Origin: Platerodrilus igneus
Lineage: Eukaryota; Arthropoda; Insecta; Coleoptera; Lycidae
Direction of reading: 5' to 3'
NCBI GenBank assembly: GCA_036346225.1
Contig: JARFIW010000500.1
Coordinates: forward strand, 2,914,001 to 2,978,000
DNA length: 64,000 nt
Shown: piece by piece, positions 55,478 to 64,000 of the stretch
Position numbering within the stretch: the first letter of the stretch is position 1
Layout of the letters: each line of letters begins with the position of its first letter
The notes under the pieces: generated by a model
Told to the model about the DNA's origin: nothing
Database searches by the model: none
Seen by the model: the letters and a program-made list of their open reading frames with translations, nothing else
Made by a program: the position numbers and the translations under genes

Positions 55478-56780
55478 ATGGGGGGAGAATTTTCTTTGAA
55501 TTTTGGCTTATTAAGACTGTATCAAAATTTGGGGATTTAAAAATGTTACTTATTATTTTGTACATAGTGGTCTGATTTTATATTTAAAAAGTTTAATACT
55601 AAGGTAGGCTATGGGGATTATGGTAACAAAGGTGATGTTATGTTTATTAAATTGATTGATAAAATAATTTTGGGTAAAATGTACCAATTCTAATGTTGAA
55701 TTAATGTTTTTGATAAGATTTTGAAATGTAAAAGATCTAATTGGAATTAATGTTCGATAAGATTTGATATGAACAAAAACATAATTAGATTTGATGATTT
55801 TGCATTTTAAGGAGTTTTGATTTTTATTTTGAAGAAGTTGACATAAGGTAATATAGATTATACCTAAGAAAATATAGAAGTGTGGCAAAAAGATATGATG
55901 ATATGGTTCCTGGTAATGAGGACTTTCATGGAATGGTGCTAGGTGAGAGCTGCAACAAAGTAAATGGTGAAAGATAGTTTTTAGAAGTTACAATAGTGAA
56001 GAAGGGACGTATGAGTTTTGACATTTTAATTATTATTATTTTGACATTTGAGTTGAAAACTTAATTATAGTTTGTGCATTATATATGTTAGATGTAGAAA
56101 CAATTTTGTTTTTCAAAATTCTAGTATACCGTTTGGCTACAGTTTGTAATAGGCAAAGATCTGAAAAAGTCACCAAGTAGTTGTGTTATTATTTAGCAGA
56201 TCATAATAATTTTTCAAATTTTAATATTGGTTATTAAAACGCTTTGAAATTGCAGAAACTTCTTAGAGAGCACAGCGTCGTCTCCATTGGTAAAAATTAC
56301 ACGTAGGTACACCTAGACTTTATCAGGATTTGGTAATTATTTAATTATAGTAAAAAAGTTTATAATTTTTGTGTGTGATATAATATTTGATTGATAAATT
56401 AGTACATCACATTATTTTGGTGGATACAGATACTAGAGTAGAACCCTAGAACCTCAACCTGAGGTTATGGTCGTACATGCTACGTAGAAATTAACCGTTT
56501 TGAGCTAGTCGGCGCATTTAGAAAGCAATATATAATTATTTCATTTTCTACGATATATTTATAACTACACATATTTGAAAGTTAGCACAATGAAATATCA
56601 GACTAGAAGAAAAAATGTGTATCAGTTTAATATATATAATGATTGAATAAATTTAATACACCAACGAAAACAATAGGGTATAAAAACTTCTAACCGATCG
56701 TAAAGACTCCGTGCTATGAACTGTGCCAGTTACAGATGCTACAAAGCGCTTGGAGGTTGGCACAAACATTGTTAATTGTC
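55478..56780. other. Intergenic, nothing recognised
   Basis: AT-rich with no similarity recognised; the minus frame at 55553-55888 looks like a chance open frame. Confidence 0.4.
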
Positions 56781-56783
56781 CTA

Positions 56784-57546
56784 CAGCCGTATGCACCGTA
56801 TTTGTACTAAACCTGGTTTTGTTGAACGAGTTTAAAAAATTAAACCCACTTAAATCTTTGACATTATGCACCGACGTAAATAAGAGTAAGTTTAGTTAAA
56901 CCGGCGTGTAGTTTGACAACATCTCAAAAATTTAGGGAATTAAAATTTAATATAATTGTTGGTGTCCTTTTAGAACTGAAACCTGACAAGTTGACATTAA
57001 AACCCTTGACATTTAATACTTTTCATATTTACTTAATTATTGTAGTTTATTGGGGAGCCACTATTATTTCTAAAAAAGCTTATGTACTCTAGCAAATTAT
57101 ATGCCCTACTTACAAATTATGTGGGAACTTCAGAATACCCTCGATTTCCTCTAAAATAGAATACACGGTTGGTTTAGTTAACCGAAAACGTCTGAAAAAT
57201 GACATCTCATCCATATCTCTAAAATAATCGGCCCGATCATACAATTTTCTGGGAAAACCGTAATCAATGATATTGAGCAGATCTATATCATCGTCAATTA
57301 CAATTTCGTCTTCTATTTCCATATGTTTAGGATTATTGTTAAATTTAAACAGCAAGTCCAAATATCAACATAACCTCGCAAATACCACGCTTCATTAAAC
57401 TTCAGCTTAAACCTTAAATCACCAAAATTGGTCGCTTAACATTAAACCAGTTTAATGACAGTTTTTCTAACGGTGCATATAGATTTTAGATATTAAATTT
57501 GGTTTAGTGTTTAAACTGGCTTAAGTATCTACGGTGCATACGGCAG
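56784..57546 (-). mobile_element. Short PIF/Harbinger derivative with CTA target duplication
   Basis: Ends CAGCCGTATGCACCGTA and TACGGTGCATACGGCAG are inverted repeats of 17 bp with one mismatch. CTA flanks both sides (56781-56783, 57547-57549); three-base duplications of this type are characteristic of PIF/Harbinger. The 763-bp element still contains one exon of a HARBI1-like transposase on minus, so it is an internal deletion product of an autonomous copy. Confidence 0.85.
57114..57361 (-). pseudogene. HARBI1-like transposase, first exon only
   Basis: From ATG 57361 an acidic start is followed by DYGFPRKLYDRADYFRDMDE, then FFRRFRLTKPTVYSILEEIE and LKFPHN, the N-terminal part of Harbinger nucleases (DxxFFxRFRLxKxTVxxLLxxIExxLxFP). 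The exon ends at a consensus splice donor AATTT/GTAAGT (57114/57113). The catalytic DDE part is absent from the element. The Myb-like partner gene of Harbinger elements was not found. In animals the family also includes domesticated HARBI1. Confidence 0.75.
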
Positions 57547-57549
57547 CTA

Positions 57550-57938
57550 TAGATTGTATATGCCGACTTCATTGTTCAGTAACATAGATTTAGTATGTTC
57601 AGTAACAAGTTTAATGATCGTCAAAAGTACAAATTGACAATTTAAAGAAAAACTCTTGTGTCAGGCAACCACCAAAACTATTTAGCAAGAAAACATTTTT
57701 TGCATCGTATTGAGTTCATCTACTACCTAAGCTGTTTAGAAATTTTTACCTCAATACTTCAATCAACGAACTGTATAACGCTACTTTGAAGCTTGTAGCG
57801 CCATTCCGTGAATGGATAAAGAACTACCCAATCCATTTCGTATAGGTTTGAGTATAGAAATATTGAACACTACAAATAAATCGTATCTCCAGAATGTCCA
57901 GTTTATAGATGACTAGGCATCACTCTATCTCTATCACA
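57550..57938. other. Spacer between Harbinger derivative and foldback element
   Basis: No feature recognised. Confidence 0.4.
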
Positions 57939-57948
57939 GGATATTAAC

Positions 57949-60900
57949 GGGTCCGTCAAGTTGCACCCCCCCCCCCCCCCAGTTGACCGATTTGCTCCAA
58001 AACCTAGCACCCGTTTGCTTATAGCTAGCACTAGCTAGCACCAAAGTTGTAGAGCTAGCACCAAAGCTGTTTCAGAAATATGGCCAATTATATTCGGGGG
58101 GGCTAACTTGACGCTAGCCCCCCCCCAGTTGTTGGATTTGCTCCAAAACCTAGCACCATATAGCTTAGAGCTAGCACCAGCTAGCAGCCAAGTAAGAAAG
58201 CTAGCACCTTAAAAACAAGATGGCGGCGATTTTTTAAAGAAATTTTGCCAGCTCCCCAGTTGTCCGATTTGCTCCAAAACCTAGCACCATGTAGCTTAGA
58301 GCTAGCACCAGCTAGCACCCAAGTAAGAAAGCTAGCACCTTAAAAACAAGATGGCGGCGATTTTTTAAAGAAATTTTGCCAGCCCCCCCCCAAGTTGTCC
58401 GATTTGCTCCAAAACCTAGCACCCGTTTGATTATAGCTAGCACTAGCTAGCACCAAAGTTGTAGAGCTAGCACCAAAGCTGTTTCAGAAATATGGCCAAT
58501 TATATTCGGGGGGGGACTAACTTGACTCTAGGCCCCCCCGTTATTCGATTTGCTCCAAAACCTAGCAACATATAGCTTAGAGCTAGCACCAGCTAGCACC
58601 CAAGTAAGAAAGCTAGCACCTTAAAAACAAGATGGCGGCGATTTTTTAAAGAAATTTTGCCAGCCTCCCCCCAGTTGTCCGATTTCCTCCAAAACCTAGC
58701 ACCATGTAGCTTAGAGCTAGCACCCAAGTAAGAAAGCTAGCACCTTAAAAACAAGATGGCGGCGATTTTTAAAATAAATTTTGCCCCCAGTTGTCCGATT
58801 TGCTCCAAAACCTAGCAACATATAGCTTAGAGCAAGCACCAGCTAGCACCCAAGTAAAAAAGCTAGCACCTTAAAAACAAGATGGCGGCGATTTTTTAAA
58901 GAAATTTTGCCAGCCCCCCCCAGTTGTCCGATTTGCTCCAAAACCTAGCACCATGTAGCTTAAAGCTAGCACCAGCTAGCACCCAAGTAAGAAAGGTAGC
59001 ACCTTAAAAATAAAATGGAGGCGATTCTTTAGAAAAAATTTGCTAGTCCTCCAAGTTGTCTAATCTGCTCAAAAATCTAGCACCTCTTTATATATAGCTA
59101 GCACCAGCTAGCACCAAAGTTGTAGAGCTAGTACAATAGCCGTTTCAGAAATGTGGCCAATTATATGCGGTTTAGTGATGGAGGCGTCGCCGTGGATCAA
59201 TGTAGTAAGCGTAAGACTACGAATCCCAAGGTCCCGGGTTCAAATCCCGACACGGCCGACTGCTTGAAAAATGGCAGGTGAGCATTTTCACAAATATTAC
59301 GCCCTCGTTCGGATGAGAGGTTAAATGGAGGTCCTGTGTGCGAGTGTTGTCACGCACGTTAAAGATCCCTACCTTGCCTGAAACGACAAGGGTTCGGCAA
59401 GATTCTAAATTTCCAGGCAACAAAAAACTCGCCTCCTGGCCAATGTAGTACCATCAGGTGGAGCATTGGAAATGTAAATGAACGGTTTAGTGATGGAGCG
59501 TCGCCGTGGATCAATGTAGTCACATTCCAAATTTCTGACATATTTTCGGATAACATTTAAACAAATATATTTATAGAGTAGTACTTATATCGTTAGGGAA
59601 TTTTAGAATATTATCTGTCATTTCAGAAAATATAATTAAATTTTATGGCATTTAGACACCTTCATCTAAAATATCAATTATTTCTTATAATCAACGTTTT
59701 AACGAGACATTCAGAATCCATTAAAATGTTTTCGCATTGATGAATATCTAAATGATGGTATAATCCCAAATGCATTGTAACAATGATTACTGAAGATATC
59801 CGGCGTGTTTCATGTTCGTCTACAAGAATATCGAAGCCAGTGGCACTCATTAAAAAACAACCATGAAGAAGTCGATTTGTTTAGTGACGTAGAAAAGGGT
59901 TGAGTGAAACCCTTACAATTGCAAACCCTTTTAAACTACATGGTGATAGGTTTTGGAGCAACCGGAGCACGGGGGGTGCTAGCGTCAAGTTGCCCCCCCC
60001 GGATATAATTGGCCATATTTCTGAAATGGCTTTGGTGCTAGCTCTACAACATTGGTGCTAGCTAGTGCTTGTTATAAGCAAACGGGTGCTAGGTTTTGGA
60101 GCAAATTGAAACACGGGTGGGGGCTAGCGTCAAGTTGGCTTCCCCCGAATATAATTGGCCACATTTCTGAAACAGCTTTGGTGCTAACTCTACAACTTTG
60201 GTGCTAGCTAGTGCTAGCTATAAGCAAACGGGTGCTAGGTTTTGGAGCAAATCGGACAACTGGGGGGCTGGCAAAATTTCTTTAAAAAATCGCCGCCATA
60301 TTGTTCTTAAGGTGCTAGCTTTCTTACTTGGATGCTAGCTGGTGCTAGCTCTAAGCTATATGGTGCTAGGTTTTGGAGCAAATCGAACAACGAATATAAT
60401 TGGCCATATTTCTGAAACAGCTTTGGTGCTAGCTCTACAACTTTGGTGCTAGCTAGTGCTAGCTATAATCAAACGGATGCTAGGTTTTGGAGCAAATCGG
60501 ACAACTGGGGGGGCTGGCAAAATTTCTTTAAAAAATCGTCGCCATCTTGTTTTTAAGGTGCTAGCTTTCTTACTTGGGTGCTAGCTCTAAGCTACATGGT
60601 GCTAGGTTTTGGAGCAAATCGGACAACTGGGGGGGCTGGCAAAATTTCTTTAAAAAATCGCCGCTATCTTGTTTTAAGGTGCTAGCTTTCTTACTTGGGT
60701 GCTAGCTGGTGCTAGCTCTAAGCTACATGGTGCTAGGTTTTGGAGCAAATCGGACAACTGGGGGGGGCTGGCAAAATTTCTTTAAAAAATCGCCGCCTAC
60801 TTGTTTTTAAAGTGCTAGCTTTCTTACTTGGGTGCTAGCTTTAAGCTATATGTTGCTAGATTTTGGAGAAAATCGAACAGGGGGCTAGCGTCAAGTTAGC

Positions 60901-61475
60901 CCCCCCCGAATATAATTGGCCATATTTCTGAAACAGCTTTGGTGCTAGCTCTACAACTTTGGTGCTAGCTAGTGCTAGCTATAATCAAACGGGTGCTAGG
61001 TTTTGGAGCAAATCGGACAACTGGGGGGGGCTAGCGTCAAGTTAGCCCCCCCCGAATATAATTGGCCATATTTCTGAAACAGCTTTGGTGCTAGCTCTAC
61101 AACTTTGGTGCTAGCTAGTGCTAGCTATAATCAAACGGGTGCTAGGTTTTGGAGCAAATCGGACAACTTGGGGGGGGGGGCTGGCAAAATTTCTTTAAAA
61201 AATCGCCGCCATCTTGTTTTTAAGGTGCTAGCTTTCTTACTTGGGTGCTATCTGGTGCTAGCTCTAAGCTATATGTTGCTAGGTTTTGGAGCAAATCCAA
61301 CAACTGGGGGGGCTAGCGTCAAGTTAGCCCCCCCCCCCAATATAATTGACCATATTTCTGAAACAGCTTTGGTGCTAGCTCTACAACTTTGGTGCTAGCT
61401 AGTACTAGCTATAAGCAAACGGGTGCTAGGTTTTGGAGCAAATCGGTCAACTGGGGGGGCCAACTTGACGGACCC
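57949..61475. mobile_element. Foldback-type transposon with tandem-repeat arms and 10-bp target duplication
   Basis: Ends GGGTCCGTCAAGTTG and CAACTTGACGGACCC are perfect inverted repeats, and GGATATTAAC flanks both (57939-57948, 61476-61485). The left arm (to about 59166) and right arm (from about 59940) consist of inverted arrays of two related modules. One is about 130 bp with CCAAGTAAGAAAGCTAGCACC and AAGATGGCGGCGAT; the other is about 145 bp with GCTGTTTCAGAAATATGGCC. Both carry CTAGCACC motifs and C/G runs. The centre (59167-59935) is unique apart from a SINE. No transposase is encoded, so it moves, if at all, with help in trans. Target length fits Foldback or Mutator-like elements. Confidence 0.88.
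59168..59480 (+). mobile_element. tRNA-derived SINE, copy 2, inside the foldback element
   Basis: The B-box region GGTCCCGGGTTCAAATCCC and the body (TGCTTGAAAAATGGCAG, TTCGGATGAGAGGTTAAATG, GAGGTCCTGTGTG, TTGTCACGCACGTTAAAGAT) match the copy at 29229-29645. A head-like segment CGGTTTAGTGATGGA...GCGTCGCCGTGGATCAATGTAG stands at its start (about 59167) and again right after its end (about 59483-59521). That is either a long target duplication or the start of a second tandem copy. Confidence 0.75.
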
Positions 61476-61485
61476 GGATATTAAC

Positions 61486-62274
61486 TTAATGATCAGTGGT
61501 AAGAGATGTTTGTGCCATCTATAGTCCAATAGCATTTAACTACATTTACTATAATAAAGTATTTCTGCTTTGATGGTTTGCAGTTTTGATTTTGCTATTT
61601 ATGAAATGTAGCTATGAACCTCTTTACTTAGGTAGTTCATACCTTTTATATTAGTTGTCTATGGTATGAACCCTTCTACCCTTGTTTATATACTAGGTAT
61701 AGTTATTCAACTGTCAATATTAGTACCGAAGTGCGTACGTCACATATAGGGGGCGAATCCAAATCTAGCCATCAATTCCCAGCTGTGTTGTCAAAATTAC
61801 AGGAACCTACAAAATAGTAGTTCTGATTCAAAAGTGCTATAAGGAAAATTAGATGTCACGAATGTAGATGCAGTTGTAGGCATCACAGATAACTAACACT
61901 AGATATTCCACCTTATTGTGTTTAAAAGAGCAGTCACGTGACAATTTAGTTCGGATTTCCCATTTTCGAGGGGACGCTACAACACTATATTCGGGTAAAT
62001 TCGGTTTCGATCGGATAGTAGGAAGAATAGTTATCTGCGACATTTTGTTTACGTTTTTGCTGTGGTTATTTGATAGGTTTCTTATTATTTCCGTCATTTT
62101 ATGTTATATCTGGCCTTTATAAATATTAGTTTTTAATTATAATTTAAAGAAATATATGGTTATGTTTGTAGTTGTTAAAACTTGAAACATATTTGTGCTT
62201 TGAAGAAGTGGTAAGCATATTTATTATGTTCTTTTATACATTAGTATTATTATACATGTTTCATTGTACTTAAA
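61486..62274. other. Spacer upstream of the THAP exon
   Basis: No coding similarity; two overlapping open frames on opposite strands at 61849-62122 cannot both be real and neither is recognised. Confidence 0.4.
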
Positions 62275-62512
62275 ATGGGTTATGTTAAGTGCTGTGTTCC
62301 AAATTGTAAAGACAATATTTCTAGACGGTATAGATTTCCTAATCCGAAGAAAAATATGGAAAGGTTTAAACTGTAGATGGATGTGATTAATAACAAGGGC
62401 CTTTTTAATCTGGATCCGTTTTACCTATACAGTGTAAAGAAAATTTGCCATATACATTTCGAAGAAAATTATTATAGTGAAGGATCTACAAGGGTACATG
62501 CAAATGCAATAC
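62275..62512 (+). pseudogene. THAP zinc-finger domain exon with a nonsense codon
   Basis: From ATG 62275: MGYVKCCVPNCKDN (first two cysteines), RRYRFPNPKKNMERF, then a stop TAG (62374-62376) where THAP domains have the conserved tryptophan (TGG). It continues in the same frame with KKICHIHFEENYY (the C..H pair) and HANAIPTLHLS, which holds the domain's closing AVPT-like proline. The frame is open after the stop, so a single base change explains it. THAP domains bind DNA and occur in host regulators and in P-element-type transposases; nothing else of either is recognisable downstream before the Gypsy LTR at 62657. Confidence 0.8.
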
Positions 62513-62656
62513 CCACATTGCATTTATCTAGTATGCACTAACTGTAAACTTTCGATTACTTATGCTAGATCAGTTCATGAATCATGCACTGGTTTATGCA
62601 GCTATTCAAAATCACGTTTCAACGATATAAGTTTATGTATTGTACTTGTAATATAT

Positions 62657-63179
62657 TGTAACGCGCTACTACTACCGCGTTTCTTTAATTTAAAACAAGT
62701 AATAATAATGGTCTTTATTACTCACTGTTCACAAGTCTAATTAACAGTATATGCCTTATTTATAGATGTTTTCAGTCCACTTAACAATGAAGCACTATTA
62801 CACTAATGAATTTACAAGCACTAATATCTTCTTAAACTAACTTCTTTACCATAGGTCCATTAACAACAATAACACAACTATTTATTTATACACTTCTATT
62901 TATTTATGTATATTACAAGCTGCATGTACATTAGACACAGCATATCACGTTTATATATACTTCTAAAGCTCAAAACTACTATTACTTTACACGATATAAT
63001 TTATATTAGACATTCAAGAATAGACTAACTCTTACATTCATAAGCGGCCTTATATATACCCTGCATTAAGATATGACTCATTATCTAGAACTTTGTAGAA
63101 GGATTCTCGAATGCTGAAGAATACGCTGTGCCCCGGGCGTTTGTATGTTTGACGGGTTGCCTAATAGTGGATCGCAACA
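62657..63179 (-). repeat. 3' LTR of a Gypsy element carrying a macrodomain
   Basis: Minus strand from 63179: TGTTGCGATCCACTATTAGG to GCGCGTTACA at 62657, with TG..CA ends. It is preceded by a purine-rich AAAGAGGGGGCA tract (63181-63192), the expected primer for plus-strand synthesis, which identifies it as the 3' LTR. It matches the solo LTR 52111-52647 in opposite orientation. The element's 5' part lies beyond base 64000. Confidence 0.9.
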
Positions 63180-63745
63180 CTGCCCCCTCTTTAAAACCGT
63201 TACGTCTCGTAACTGTAAATCCATCTTGACGCCAATTCGATGACTGGTGACGGTATCGGCAGCTATCTCCTCTGGTGCATCCACCGCGTCGTTGGAAGTA
63301 ACAGTCAACACTCTTTTCATGGTCTTGGTAGGCAACCGGTTGATAACAACAAACAAGAACCTGGACGTTGGTTCCCTGGAAAACTACTTCTAGCATATTT
63401 CGGACTATCCTCCAATCCAAGCGATCCAGTCCACAGCCCAGCTTGGGCACCGCTAGTCTCGTTACTCCATTTTCCATCATCTGCGCCTTAAGATTTAGCA
63501 AAGCCTCCCATAGATGTCCATAACTAGGTCTCTGCCATGAAGAATTTTGGTGACCAGATAGTAAACATAACGATTTTTATCTTGAAGAACCAAAGATTTT
63601 CCTACAGTTGGCTGCTGTTGTACTAATTCATCCACACATCCAAACTTTTCTTGAAAACAACAGCTATTCCCTTGACATTGCCAAATCTTGAGCTACGCAA
63701 TGTGCAAGGGAATACTCTTCTGGTGCTCTAAACAGATCTTGCTGT
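63085..63745 (-). pseudogene. Retrotransposon-borne OARD1/TARG1-like macrodomain plus CCCH zinc finger
   Basis: Downstream of the integrase end the minus strand encodes, in order, DLFRAPEEYSLAHCVAQDLA, GIAVVFKK, KFGCVDELVQQQ, RYVYYLVTK, RPSYGHLWEALLNLK, GVTRLAVPKLGCGLDRLDW and NVQVLVC. Every block has its counterpart at the same place in the OARD1/TARG1 macrodomain, including the catalytic lysine (VTK) and aspartate (GCGLD, 63438-63424). This family removes ADP-ribose from proteins. It is followed by a CCCH finger, C-x7-C-x5-C-x3-H (63303-63247), and a basic tail whose stop (63085) lies inside the 3' LTR. The part from 63501 down is open; at least three indels break the part above. It probably formed one reading frame with pol. 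Confidence 0.82.
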
Positions 63746-63746
63746 T

Positions 63747-64000
63747 TTCAACAACAACGCCAAATCTCGCTTTAGCGGAACCACCATACGCCGCCATAAA
63801 GCTCTCAAAATCTGCATTTGGCTCATGATTAATAACTTGCCGAACACCATTATCATTATTTGAGTCTTCCTGGTTGTTGCCAGTGTAGGGTGTTAAACGG
63901 TCAAAGTGTACCACTTTCGGTTTACCACGAGGGATCTTCTGATCCGGTACACTACATCATTAATCCTTTTAACACTTCGTACGGCCCTTCCCATTGTCTT
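63747..64000 (-). pseudogene. Gypsy integrase C-terminal end (broken)
   Basis: Read from the window edge: WEGPYEVLK, then one frame over RINDVVYRIRRS, then PRGKPKVVHFDRLTPYTG. This is the C-terminal module of Gypsy integrases, which ends with a V-V-H-x-D-R-L-x-P-Y signature. Two frameshifts occur within about 60 bases. A linker (NNQEDSNNDNGVRQV and on) leads into the macrodomain. Most of pol is outside the window. Confidence 0.88.

Noticed and set aside
59215..59260. tRNA gene at the second B-box
   Set aside because: Same reason: SINE head, with no matching acceptor stem seen.
61105..61398. 97-codon open frame with a hydrophobic segment
   Set aside because: It lies entirely in the tandem modules of the foldback arm and arises from the repeat sequence.
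57949..61475. CRISPR-like array of regularly spaced repeats
   Set aside because: The repeats are inverted between two arms, have no unique spacers, and are flanked by a target duplication in a eukaryotic genome; this is a foldback transposon.

Overview
The window is AT-rich nuclear DNA from an animal, most likely an insect. It carries spliceosomal introns with GT..AG ends and Copia, Gypsy, BEL/Pao, Penelope-like, LINE, hAT, Tc1/mariner, pogo and Harbinger sequences, with no operon-like gene packing. A beetle or related insect is my guess from the element repertoire; the sequence does not prove the species.

Two host genes can be supported. They are paralogous cAMP-dependent protein kinase catalytic subunit (PKA-C)-like genes arranged tail to tail: one on + (exons 8984-22295) and one on - (exons 51440-30684). 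Each has six exons. Exons 2, 3 and 4 have identical lengths (153, 230 and 166 bp), all splice phases agree, and both share a very large fourth intron (12.0 and 19.4 kb) filled with transposons. The - copy is intact (377 codons). The + copy has a one-base deletion in its last exon that throws the conserved C-terminal tail out of frame. Both read DLG where PKA normally has DFG.

The rest is mostly mobile DNA. 1-7684: a Copia element on -, with gag, protease, integrase and RT pieces and a primer-binding site matching half of initiator tRNA-Met, split by a nearly full-length LINE (1578-5760, 4-bp target duplication). 7.7-8.35 kb: C-terminal remnant of another LINE. 12.7-19.8 kb, inside the + gene's intron 4: three degenerate LINE copies of one kind, a tandem array made from a LINE tail, and a gag remnant. 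22.6-29.0 kb, between the two kinase genes: an hAT element with 8-bp target duplication and, 15 bp further on, a mariner-like element with about 170-bp inverted repeats, then a tRNA-derived SINE. 31.2-50.6 kb, inside the - gene's intron 4: BEL/Pao pol, a 1.8-kb palindromic Penelope-like element, two abutting mariner elements, a LINE tail and a pogo element. 52.1 kb: solo Gypsy LTR. 56.8 kb: short Harbinger derivative still carrying a transposase exon. 57.9-61.5 kb: foldback element with tandem-repeat arms and a 10-bp target duplication. 62.3 kb: THAP-domain exon with a nonsense codon. 62.66-64.0 kb: 3' end of a Gypsy element on -.

The most unusual item is that last Gypsy element. Downstream of the integrase C-terminus it carries an accessory region encoding a macrodomain of the OARD1/TARG1 ADP-ribosyl hydrolase type followed by a CCCH zinc finger, running into the 3' LTR.
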